From assembly GCF_000264765.2 (NCBI RefSeq), contig NZ_CP006664.1, forward strand, positions 2,604,001 to 2,668,000: a stretch of DNA of 64,000 bases, written 5' to 3'. Of this stretch, positions 30,383 through 37,269 are shown one piece after another (within the stretch, counting starts at the first letter, position 1; every line of letters begins with the position of its first letter). Position numbers and translations under genes: made by a program. Source of the DNA: Edwardsiella anguillarum ET080813. GTDB lineage: Bacteria > Pseudomonadota > Gammaproteobacteria > Enterobacterales > Enterobacteriaceae. The notes beneath the pieces were generated by a model. It had not been told where the DNA came from, made no database searches, and worked only from the letters and a program-made list of their open reading frames with translations.

Positions 30383-30888
30383 CACATCTCCCCCCAAGGG
30401 GCTTGCTCCCACAGTGACAACCGGGTCAGCACGTCTTGCGCGAGAGCCTGTTGCAACTGCTGTATTACCTTCACAAGCCGAGGTGCCTGCTCAGGGCTCC
30501 CGCTCCATTCACTCGATTGGTACAGGGCGCAGCAGGTGAATTTGTACAGCGCCACCAGCTCGCTATCGGTGAGTGGTGCCTGGTGGTAACGGTGGGCAGG
30601 TTTAAATGGACTCAGTTTGGTAGAGCAGTGCTGGCGCGGTTCCTTCTGGTCCTGCTGACGCCCTAGCTGATAGCGATGCCAGACCGCCCGCCGATTGGCG
30701 AGCATCATCAGTTGTACTAACCGATCTACCCGCCACGTCCAGGTACTGGTGGTGTCTGCTGGCGGTAGCCACCAGAGGGAGCGCAGCAACTCAAGGGTGT
30801 AGTGCGGTGGCATCGGGGCATTGCAAAAGCGGTGTAACTGCACGGCAAAGGCAAGGTAATCCTGGCGATCGATCATGAAGGCAGACAT
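30382..30888 (-). CDS. Unknown protein of the leftward cluster
   Basis: 168 residues from ATG at 30888, chosen because AAGGAG lies nine bases upstream and follows hairpin leader 3. Starts MSAFMIDRQDYLAFAVQLHR; rich in Trp, Leu and Gln (LLRSLWWLPPADTTSTWTWR). No recognised domain. It overlaps the downstream gene by one base. Confidence 0.55.
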   Translation of the reverse strand: MSAFMIDRQDYLAFAVQLHRFCNAPMPPHYTLELLRSLWWLPPADTTSTWTWRVDRLVQLMMLANRRAVWHRYQLGRQQDQKEPRQHCSTKLSPFKPAHRYHQAPLTDSELVALYKFTCCALYQSSEWSGSPEQAPRLVKVIQQLQQALAQDVLTRLSLWEQAPWGEM

Positions 30889-30910
30889 GGGGTGACTCCT
30901 TGAAATGCAA

Positions 30911-30936
30911 AAGGCCACCTTCGGTGAGGTGGCCTT
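30911..30936 (-). promoter_or_regulatory. Hairpin leader 3
   Basis: AAGGCCACCT and AGGTGGCCTT, loop TCGGTG; then leftward TTGCATTTCAAGGAG before the ATG at 30888. Confidence 0.65.
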
Positions 30937-31003
30937 GTGGGTGAGGTCGGGATATCCGGATCATTGTGTTGGCGCTGATGATCCGGTTTTGGGGATGCTG
31001 GCG

Positions 31004-31342
31004 TTATTCGTGTGCCTGCTCTGCGTCTGGGTGAGCAGCATCAAACAGGATGGCGTAGAGCGCACAATCAATGCCGTTGACGGCATCGTGATGCGGGTAA
31101 TAGGGCGGTACATCTCTGGAACGCTCGAAGTAGTCGCCAAAGCAGCTAAGACATTCGCGTATCTCGATGGTGGAGCCATGCAGCAAAGTCTCTTCAAATT
31201 GCTTGGCATAAACCTCGTCATCACGAGCCTTGGTGAAGGCCTTTTCCAGCAACGTCAGCGCATCCTCATTACTGGTGGTTTTCAGGCAATGGCGTAGCTT
31301 CTCGAGCGTTTCCTCAAGGGAATAGGGATTGGGTAATCGCAT
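31004..31342 (-). CDS. Unknown acidic protein of the leftward cluster
   Basis: 112 residues starting MRLPNPYSLEETLEKLRHCL. Mostly helical and acidic, with Cys residues in EIRECLSCFGDYFERS. It lies downstream of the 63-residue gene in the same orientation. Function unknown. Confidence 0.5.
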   Translation of the reverse strand: MRLPNPYSLEETLEKLRHCLKTTSNEDALTLLEKAFTKARDDEVYAKQFEETLLHGSTIEIRECLSCFGDYFERSRDVPPYYPHHDAVNGIDCALYAILFDAAHPDAEQAHE

Positions 31343-31366
31343 GGTGCTTGTTCCCTCTTGGCGTTG

Positions 31367-31558
31367 CTAATGACGTAGCTGATGGAGCAGCGCATCGATA
31401 GCCTCGATACAGTCAGCTAGGGTGAGCAGGTAGCCATTGGGCAGGTGAGCCACGATAGCGGGCTCGGCCTGCATCTCGACGTTGTCTGCCAGCCAGCAGC
31501 GCAATTCGATGAGGATGTCGAGGGCGGTGAGGTGGGTTTTGCCTTGGGGCTGGTTCAT
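31367..31558 (-). CDS. Small unknown protein after radC-like gene
   Basis: 63 residues, acidic and helical (LTALDILIELRCWLADNVEM). Its ATG overlaps the stop of the radC-like gene, which supports it being real and translationally coupled. Confidence 0.5.
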   Translation of the reverse strand: MNQPQGKTHLTALDILIELRCWLADNVEMQAEPAIVAHLPNGYLLTLADCIEAIDALLHQLRH

Positions 31559-32052
31559 AGCTGACCTCTTTCGGCCATCGAGACTACGCCCTCAGCACCG
31601 ACCACTAGATGGTCAAGTAATCGCACATCGACCAGTGCCAAGGCCTCTTTGAGGGCTTGGGTAAAGACCCGGTCAGAGTGACTGGGTTCCGGGTCACCGC
31701 TGGGGTGATTGTGCACTGCAATGATGGCGCCACTGTTGAGTATCAGGGCCCGCTTGACCACTTCCCGTGGGTAGATGTTGGCGCTATTGAGGGTGCCGCG
31801 AAACAGCTCCTCAAAAGCTAGTACGCGATGCTGGGAGTCAAGGAACAGTGCGCCAAACACTTCATGCTCCCGCTCTTGCAGCAGGGTTTGTAATCGCTCG
31901 GCGGCCTCGGTGGTGCTGGTGATGGCAGTGCCTTTGGCCAGTCGCTTGCGAGCAATCTGGTTGGCGATGCGCAGCAGGTCTTGCTCTGTCACGGGTTCGG
32001 TGACGACATAAGTGCCGGGGCATTCCCCGGCTTTCAGCTTGTGGTAATGCAT
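31555..32052 (-). CDS. RadC-family JAB/MPN-domain protein
   Basis: 165 residues from the ATG at 32052 (GGAG upstream). The JAMM metal-binding motif is intact: AVHNHPSGDPEPSHSD (H-x-H-x(7)-S-x(2)-D type), preceded by FRGTLNSANIYPREVVKRA. Short RadC-like proteins of this type are common on plasmids, islands and prophages; their activity is unsettled and they are probably metalloenzymes rather than classic repair proteins. Preceded by hairpin leader 4. Confidence 0.88.
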   Translation of the reverse strand: MHYHKLKAGECPGTYVVTEPVTEQDLLRIANQIARKRLAKGTAITSTTEAAERLQTLLQEREHEVFGALFLDSQHRVLAFEELFRGTLNSANIYPREVVKRALILNSGAIIAVHNHPSGDPEPSHSDRVFTQALKEALALVDVRLLDHLVVGAEGVVSMAERGQL

Positions 32053-32075
32053 AGTGGAATTCTCCAAATAAACAA

Positions 32076-32106
32076 AACCCCGGCACGCATGAAGCATGTC
32101 GGGGTT
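32076..32106 (-). promoter_or_regulatory. Hairpin leader 4
   Basis: AACCCCG and CGGGGTT form the outer stem, ATGC/GCAT the inner. Leftward it continues TTTGTTTATTTGGAG to the ATG at 32052. Confidence 0.65.
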
Positions 32107-32143
32107 AAAGGTAGAGCGGTTGTTGGTTCACTTTGAGGGTAGT

Positions 32144-32458
32144 TCAGTTGGCCTTGGTGGCGGCTTCTGCTCCTGCTCCGGCTCCGGCTCTAGGGGCACG
32201 CTTCACCGGCATCAGCGGTCCGGGGACCAGTATGGTGAGCGAGATAGCGAGTGCCACACTCAGCCGTTCTGCCAGTTGGTAGGCCGGTCCTATGGTGTCG
32301 TAGTCAGCTACCCAGGTAGCCAGGGCCAGCTCGCTTGCCTCCATCGCTCGCAGGTAGACACTGTAGCCGTGTACGGTCAGGCCACTGTCACGCACCACCT
32401 GCGTCTCGCCATCTCGATTGATGGCTTCCAGCTCAACGGCTATCGGTTGTTTGGGCAT
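32144..32458 (-). CDS. Small unknown protein of the leftward cluster
   Basis: 104 residues from ATG at 32458, supported by AGGAGG nine bases upstream. Starts MPKQPIAVELEAINRDGETQ; C-terminus is Ala/Gly-rich (RAGAGAGAEAATKAN). It overlaps the previous gene's end. Function unknown. Confidence 0.55.
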   Translation of the reverse strand: MPKQPIAVELEAINRDGETQVVRDSGLTVHGYSVYLRAMEASELALATWVADYDTIGPAYQLAERLSVALAISLTILVPGPLMPVKRAPRAGAGAGAEAATKAN

Positions 32459-32861
32459 CGTGTGCCTCCTCTTGGGGTAAGGGGTCACTCTCCACACGGT
32501 AGCCGTGGTGGATGCAGGTACGCTGCAGGTCACTCAGAAAGCTCCCTAGTACACGGGGTTGCTCGGTGAGAGAAACCGGTCCTGCTTGGCAGCGCCAGAA
32601 ACAGCGACGCGTGGGGTCCACGCATATTTCATCGATAGGCTGGCTCATGGTGCGCCAGTCCTCGGCATTGGTGAGGGAGAGCAGTTGCCACTTCACCCCA
32701 GACCAGCGCAGATGCAGCGTGACGGTGCGGGCGTTTAGACTACCTGGGGTCAGGTGCAGCAACCAGCGCTCGCCCTGGCGAGCAGGTATCAGCTTGGCCT
32801 TGGCGGCGACTAGCCCTAACCACTGGCGCGAGGTGTGGGACAGAGGCAGTTCGTTAGTCAT
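32433..32861 (-). CDS. Unknown protein of the leftward cluster
   Basis: 142 residues from ATG at 32861 (AGGAGG upstream, just after the previous stop), starting MTNELPLSHTSRQWLGLVAA. A longer open frame upstream overlaps a better-supported gene and is not used. Contains RCFWRCQAGPVSL and a His/Cys-containing C-terminus. No recognised family. Confidence 0.55.
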   Translation of the reverse strand: MTNELPLSHTSRQWLGLVAAKAKLIPARQGERWLLHLTPGSLNARTVTLHLRWSGVKWQLLSLTNAEDWRTMSQPIDEICVDPTRRCFWRCQAGPVSLTEQPRVLGSFLSDLQRTCIHHGYRVESDPLPQEEAHDAQTTDSR

Positions 32862-32871
32862 CACACACCTC

Positions 32872-33300
32872 CTAATCCCCACTGACCGTGACGGTGAAAT
32901 ACCCCAACTGGGCGTAGCTAATGAAATTGCGCTGCCACAGGGCAAACAGCTCCCGTGCTTCCACGCCGGGCAGTGGTCCCCAGCCTTGCAGATAGTGCTC
33001 GTCGCAAGAGAGGTTGAAGTCGAGCTCTTTGCAGAGCTCGGCATCCTGGCCTAGCCCCTGGTAACTGAAGTCGGTGATGTAATCGAATACCCAGCCGTGC
33101 AATCCCCGAATAAGCCGCAGCTCTACCGGATGGACGCCACCCGTCTCGGCACTGTAGCCGGGGCTGCGAAAGTTAAAAGTCAGGGTCGAGAGGTCGGTGA
33201 GGTCGAGCTGTTGTTCCCGCACGACGCTGCGCAGTAAGTCAGGCAGCTCGGGCGAAATCGGCAGGGCCATCCCTGCCAAGTGAAATGGCATGGTTATCAT
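32872..33300 (-). CDS. Unknown protein of the leftward cluster
   Basis: 142 residues starting MITMPFHLAGMALPISPELP (or from the Met four codons in). Predicted mixed alpha/beta with LRLIRGLHGWVFDYITDFSY. The next gene starts right after its stop. Function unknown. Confidence 0.55.
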   Translation of the reverse strand: MITMPFHLAGMALPISPELPDLLRSVVREQQLDLTDLSTLTFNFRSPGYSAETGGVHPVELRLIRGLHGWVFDYITDFSYQGLGQDAELCKELDFNLSCDEHYLQGWGPLPGVEARELFALWQRNFISYAQLGYFTVTVSGD

Positions 33301-33333
33301 GGAGTGTCCTTTTTGTATCGAATGTGGGGCCCG

Positions 33334-33897
33334 TCAATCCCTGAACCAGCGCCAGGCGCGGTAGAGGCCGTAGGTGGCTGCCAAGGGGGCCGCCAGCGAG
33401 GTGGCCGAACTCCCAAGCAGCGCACCGACTGCGGCGGTCACAGCGATAGTTGCTGATGGGTTCAGTGCCGTGCTGGTGGCCATGCCAGGCAGGGCTGCAA
33501 GGGTGGGCTGATGGGCCACAGTGCGAAGCGCCTGATGTGCGATACATCCCGTGGCAATGAGCTGGTTAATCTGCTTGCTGTAGTGAAAGCCCTCGATACA
33601 CCAGAGCACGAAGTGCTCGCAGTTGTTAAAGAGCGTGCTGTAGTGCGCCTCTCCAAGACGGGAGTAAGCGCGGTCGATACTCTCCTTCCGGTTGAACGCT
33701 CGTGCGCGATGGTGCTGGATGCGATAGCCCCGCCCTTGGCTAAACTCGGCAAGGGTGGTGATAGCTATCTGACCGGAATGTATACCGGCACTGGCCCCCT
33801 GGTAGTGGATGACCTGATGGTCCCCCAGATAGAGACCGTGGTGCTGGTAACCGGTTCGGGGGGAAACGAGGTGGTCCCCTGATTGTGGTAATGGCAT
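33334..33897 (-). CDS. LRAT-domain (NlpC/P60-like) protein with C-terminal membrane segment
   Basis: 187 residues from ATG at 33897 (AAGGAA upstream, after hairpin leader 5). The N-terminal 110 residues fit the LRAT family: HLVSPRTGYQHHGLYLGDHQ with the His dyad and FNNCEHFVLWCIEG with the catalytic Cys. After this come hydrophobic, Ala/Gly-rich stretches (ATIAVTAAVGALLGSSATSL) likely to be membrane-associated. LRAT proteins act as acyltransferases or thiol hydrolases on lipids. Role on this element is unknown. Confidence 0.8.
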   Translation of the reverse strand: MPLPQSGDHLVSPRTGYQHHGLYLGDHQVIHYQGASAGIHSGQIAITTLAEFSQGRGYRIQHHRARAFNRKESIDRAYSRLGEAHYSTLFNNCEHFVLWCIEGFHYSKQINQLIATGCIAHQALRTVAHQPTLAALPGMATSTALNPSATIAVTAAVGALLGSSATSLAAPLAATYGLYRAWRWFRD

Positions 33898-33932
33898 GAA
33901 CAGTTCCTTAAATAAAATGCGGCATAAAACAG

Positions 33933-33952
33933 AGGGCACCCGAAGGTGCCCT
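33933..33952 (-). promoter_or_regulatory. Hairpin leader 5
   Basis: AGGGCACC, loop CGAA, GGTGCCCT. Leftward: CTGTTTTATGC, then CATTTTATTTAAGGAA and the ATG at 33897. Confidence 0.65.
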
Positions 33953-33981
33953 GATGGTGATGAATGTGTGGTGGCTGGTGG

Positions 33982-34668
33982 TCAGGATTGCTTGCGCAGC
34001 GTCAAGCTGTTGGCATCCCATACCCAGCGCTGACGAGGATTGCCGGGCAGGTCGAGGAGGAAACCGTTGGGTTCGGAGGTCAGCTTGCCTTCATCACTAC
34101 AAGTACCAAAAGGCGATGAAAGCATGGTCAATGCCCCCGCCTGAACGACCGCTAACTGATAGAGCACCGGGCATGCCACACCGCCACTGTGCAGCTCAAA
34201 CAAGACCGCCTGCCCGTTGGCCAGCGGCAAACGGTGCGTGAGTTTGATGGCGTCATATTCATCGGTGCGCAGCAGCACCTCACCCCCATACCGGATCTCG
34301 ATACTGTCATCGTCATTTTTCACTATGGTCAATGACGTGGTACTTGATGCAGCTGACGCAGGTGCAAAGGAGGGCTCGAAGTAACGACTGCCATCTGAAT
34401 AGGTCAGCATAAAACCGTTCAGTGAAACCTGCTGGGTGATACTGGGAATGAGCTGTGGCTCATCTTCATCCAGCGGCATCAACATGATGCGTTCCCCTTT
34501 CGCGGTCTCTATCCAAAACTGCATGCTGGCGAAATTGAGGGTGCCCTCAACGTTGGCCGGTACCCGTTTAGTGACTGTTGGCACAGTGAATTCAGGCGCA
34601 GCCCAGGTCGGTAAAGCAAACAGCGATAACCATGTGCACCACAGTGCCAGTCTGATTTTTTCTGTCAT
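33982..34668 (-). CDS. Exported unknown protein
   Basis: 228 residues with a classical signal peptide (MTEKIRLALWCTWLSLFALP, cleavage likely after PTWA). The mature part is beta-rich with no recognised fold. It follows the 121-residue lipoprotein gene in the same orientation. Likely periplasmic. Confidence 0.65.
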   Translation of the reverse strand: MTEKIRLALWCTWLSLFALPTWAAPEFTVPTVTKRVPANVEGTLNFASMQFWIETAKGERIMLMPLDEDEPQLIPSITQQVSLNGFMLTYSDGSRYFEPSFAPASAASSTTSLTIVKNDDDSIEIRYGGEVLLRTDEYDAIKLTHRLPLANGQAVLFELHSGGVACPVLYQLAVVQAGALTMLSSPFGTCSDEGKLTSEPNGFLLDLPGNPRQRWVWDANSLTLRKQS

Positions 34669-34685
34669 GTCACTCTCCAGACAAA

Positions 34686-35051
34686 TTATTCAATGGTGTA
34701 AGAGGCATTGCCCAGATTGGTGAAGAGGGTCACCTCTCTCAATCGGCACGGCTCGGTCATGACCAGCCGCCAGCTTTCGGTGTAATTGAGCTTGAGTGGG
34801 AAATGGGTTCCTCCCACCGACCCCATCAAGTCATTGCGCAGCATCACCCGGCATTTACTCTTGCCGCCATTAATCAGCACTTTCTGAATGGTAACTTGAT
34901 CGTTGAGCGAGGTGACGCGTATCTGTGGTCTTCCGATGGCGGTGTACTCCACTTCCAGACTGAACTCGGGGCCATTAGCGGATGCAGTATCGCAAGCGCT
35001 CAGTAATAGGCCACAGGCCAGCAGCAAGGGATAAAGCAGTGTGCGATTCAT
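34686..35051 (-). CDS. Small lipoprotein
   Basis: 121 residues. The N-terminus is MNRTLLYPLLLACGLLLSAC with lipobox LLSAC, predicting a lipid-anchored mature protein of about 102 residues that is beta-rich (VEYTAIGRPQIRVTSLNDQV). AAGGAG lies upstream. First gene of the leftward cluster, divergent from the XRE regulator. Confidence 0.7.
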   Translation of the reverse strand: MNRTLLYPLLLACGLLLSACDTASANGPEFSLEVEYTAIGRPQIRVTSLNDQVTIQKVLINGGKSKCRVMLRNDLMGSVGGTHFPLKLNYTESWRLVMTEPCRLREVTLFTNLGNASYTIE

Positions 35052-35088
35052 GATCTCTCCTTAATAAAAATGGCAAAAGGATGCCTGA

Positions 35089-35109
35089 CCGACGAGGTGA
35101 ACCTCTCGG
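35089..35109 (-). promoter_or_regulatory. Hairpin leader 6
   Basis: CCGACGAGGT and ACCTCTCGG pair with one bulge. Leftward it runs CCTTTTGCCATTTTTATTAAGGAG to the ATG at 35051. Confidence 0.55.
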
Positions 35110-35322
35110 CCTAACGGGTGCAAACGTAATGAGTTAATGGTGGTGCGGGCTGATAGCCAAATGCCACCAAGTGGATGGAGTGAGGTTAGGTCGTGTCGAA
35201 CTCCTTTCGATGTTGGGGTGACTATTTCAATAAATTAGATCTAATGGGATGATCCTCATCGCAAAGGGTCCTTAATGTCAATAAAAGTCCATAGTCAACT
35301 ATCAGGGTTGATTGGAGGACTT

Positions 35323-35667
35323 ATGACAAACATCAACTCTGAAGAGCTGGCCAAGAGCGTGGGCAAAGCGATTGGGCGCCAACGCCAGCAGGCGGCGCTG
35401 ACTCAGGAGCAAGTGGCAGAGCACTTGAAGATAGGTATGGAAGCCGTCTCCCGAATGGAGCGAGGCCTCGTGGTGCCGACCGTCGTGCGGCTCGCTGAGC
35501 TGGCTCAGCTGTTTGGCTGTGAGCTTGCAGACTTTCTGCGTGAGACCAGCAACCGCCCCACCGAACAAGGCATTGTGCTCAGCCAGCAGTTGGCCAAACT
35601 CGATACAGCTGACAGAGCGCTGGTGCTGGAGGTGGTTGATAAGCTGGTAGCACGACTGGCGCCTTAA
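35323..35667 (+). CDS. XRE-family helix-turn-helix regulator
   Basis: 114 residues from ATG at 35323 (GGAGG upstream); an earlier in-frame ATG at 35275 lacks a site. HTH: RQQAALTQEQVAEHLKIGME followed by AVSRMERGLVVPTVVRLAEL. Divergent from the leftward cluster with about 270 bases between, so it probably controls that operon and itself. Confidence 0.85.
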   Translation: MTNINSEELAKSVGKAIGRQRQQAALTQEQVAEHLKIGMEAVSRMERGLVVPTVVRLAELAQLFGCELADFLRETSNRPTEQGIVLSQQLAKLDTADRALVLEVVDKLVARLAP

Positions 35668-35929
35668 TGACTCACAGTGCGCATCGATGACAGACCGATG
35701 GGATACTAGGACCGATAACTTGGGAGGCCGCAATGGCGTTCCCAAGCGGACTTACGGCGATCTTTGCTTGGTGTCTCCTGATGATATCTATCTGAGATTG
35801 TATTCAATCGCACTGACTGCGATGATAAGCTCTGTACGGGTACTTATAGCGTAGTAATACACCTAAATTACTTTACCTTAGCGTCCTTTACTAAAAGGGC
35901 CGGAGTATAAATAAAACAGAGGAATATCT

Positions 35930-36700
35930 GTGGTTCGCCCTCTTCGCAAAAGCAAACTTGATGGAACCTTGTACTCCCGTCGTGAAATTGTTGAAGCTGA
36001 AATTCAAGAGTTGGCAACCGTTAGCCAAGCGGAACTTGAATACAGAACGTCAATTCTCTCACCTACCGATCCCTGCTTTGTTTCATCAGAAGCATTAGTG
36101 CATCTTGTTCGGAATTTGGAAGAAGGGGGGCATCGAAAGAAGCTAATCGAATTCTTACTCCAACGAGTTTACTATCGTCTTCCTCGCGCTGAAAATTCAG
36201 ATGAATCAACCCTCTCACTTACCAAGGCAAACATCCGAGATGATGTTGTAGACCGATTCATCGATCTATTACTTAGTGACAGGTCGTCGTACGACGACCG
36301 GCTGGACTACTACGAGATCAACTTCAATTCGGCCATCGCGAAAGACCGTGCGGATGCTAGCAATCGCCATTGGAAGCATGAAAATCGGAGTGAAGAGTTA
36401 TTCACAGATGATGTATCTCTTGCTGCTGGGGCAGCAATCAGCGGCTATGATCCTTTTGACCCTCACGATCTCGATCAAAAATCTTACCGGCTACAGCTCG
36501 ACAATGCGATTGATGGTCTACCTGAAATCCAAAGAAGAATCATCGAAATGCTCCTTCAAGACATTCCCATCGACTCTCAAGAGCCCTCTGCCGTTACCAT
36601 AAGCAAAGCGTTGGGCAAGAGTGAGAAGACTATCCGTACACACCGTGACAAGGCCTTTGCAACTTTACGATTGCGCCTTGAACGCAAGGGGAAACAGTGA
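35930..36700 (+). CDS. Sigma-70-like RNA polymerase sigma factor or related regulator
   Basis: 256 residues with a GTG start (AGAGGA upstream). The C-terminal segment (about residues 195-250) resembles sigma region 4: LPEIQRRIIEMLLQDIPIDS, then SAVTISKALGKSEKTIRTHR, a helix-turn-helix. The middle contains DRFIDLLLSDRSSYDDRLDY-like helical sequence that might correspond to region 2. It overlaps the next gene by four bases (ATGA), making it the likely first gene and possible switch of the helicase/ubiquitin-like operon. Confidence 0.7.
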   Translation: MVRPLRKSKLDGTLYSRREIVEAEIQELATVSQAELEYRTSILSPTDPCFVSSEALVHLVRNLEEGGHRKKLIEFLLQRVYYRLPRAENSDESTLSLTKANIRDDVVDRFIDLLLSDRSSYDDRLDYYEINFNSAIAKDRADASNRHWKHENRSEELFTDDVSLAAGAAISGYDPFDPHDLDQKSYRLQLDNAIDGLPEIQRRIIEMLLQDIPIDSQEPSAVTISKALGKSEKTIRTHRDKAFATLRLRLERKGKQ

Positions 36701-37269
36701 TGACTAAGCGTTCGCCTATTTCTAGCGAAGACGTCATGAACGCTTTCGCGATGGATTTCGAGCCTAAGACTGACATCCTCAAACAGTATCTAGCTGACTA
36801 TCCCCAGTTTGCTGCCGATCTTGTCGATCTTGCCAGAGAGCTTTCTCGGGAAATCGACGAGGACCTTCCGTTGAGCGTGCAAGAGCTTGCCGCCATAAGC
36901 GCTAAAATGGATCGGCTCCGCGAGTCCACAGTCACGGTAGAAACGCTGCAGACTGCTTCGCCAAAGATCTTCGCTGCCGCAGCCAAAGCTCTCGGAATAC
37001 CCATACAAGTCGGCGTCGCCATTCGCGAGCGACGAATAGATGTTGCGACGCTGCCAAGCCGGTTTCTCACACGTTTAGCGAACGAGTTACAAACATCAGT
37101 AACTGTTATTCAGTCATTTCTCCTTTTGCCTGCGCAGGTCTCATCAGTTCGTTCAAACAAGTCCGATGACAAACCCGCCTTAGCCGAAAAAGTCCCGCTT
37201 GAACGCCTTTTAAGAGAGGCGGGAATGGATGAGGCAAGCATTTCAAAGCAACTGCTCGACGATGAGTGA
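36697..37269 (+). CDS. Unknown protein of the helicase/ubiquitin-like operon
   Basis: 190 residues, mostly helical. The central segment PSRFLTRLANELQTSVTVIQ resembles sequences seen in regulators paired with ImmA/IrrE metallopeptidases, so it may be the cleavage target or partner of the fused peptidase in the next gene. No DNA-binding motif is certain. The stop overlaps a GTG start of the next gene. The sequence from here to 43.1 kb is GC-richer than its flanks. Confidence 0.55.
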   Translation: MMTKRSPISSEDVMNAFAMDFEPKTDILKQYLADYPQFAADLVDLARELSREIDEDLPLSVQELAAISAKMDRLRESTVTVETLQTASPKIFAAAAKALGIPIQVGVAIRERRIDVATLPSRFLTRLANELQTSVTVIQSFLLLPAQVSSVRSNKSDDKPALAEKVPLERLLREAGMDEASISKQLLDDE

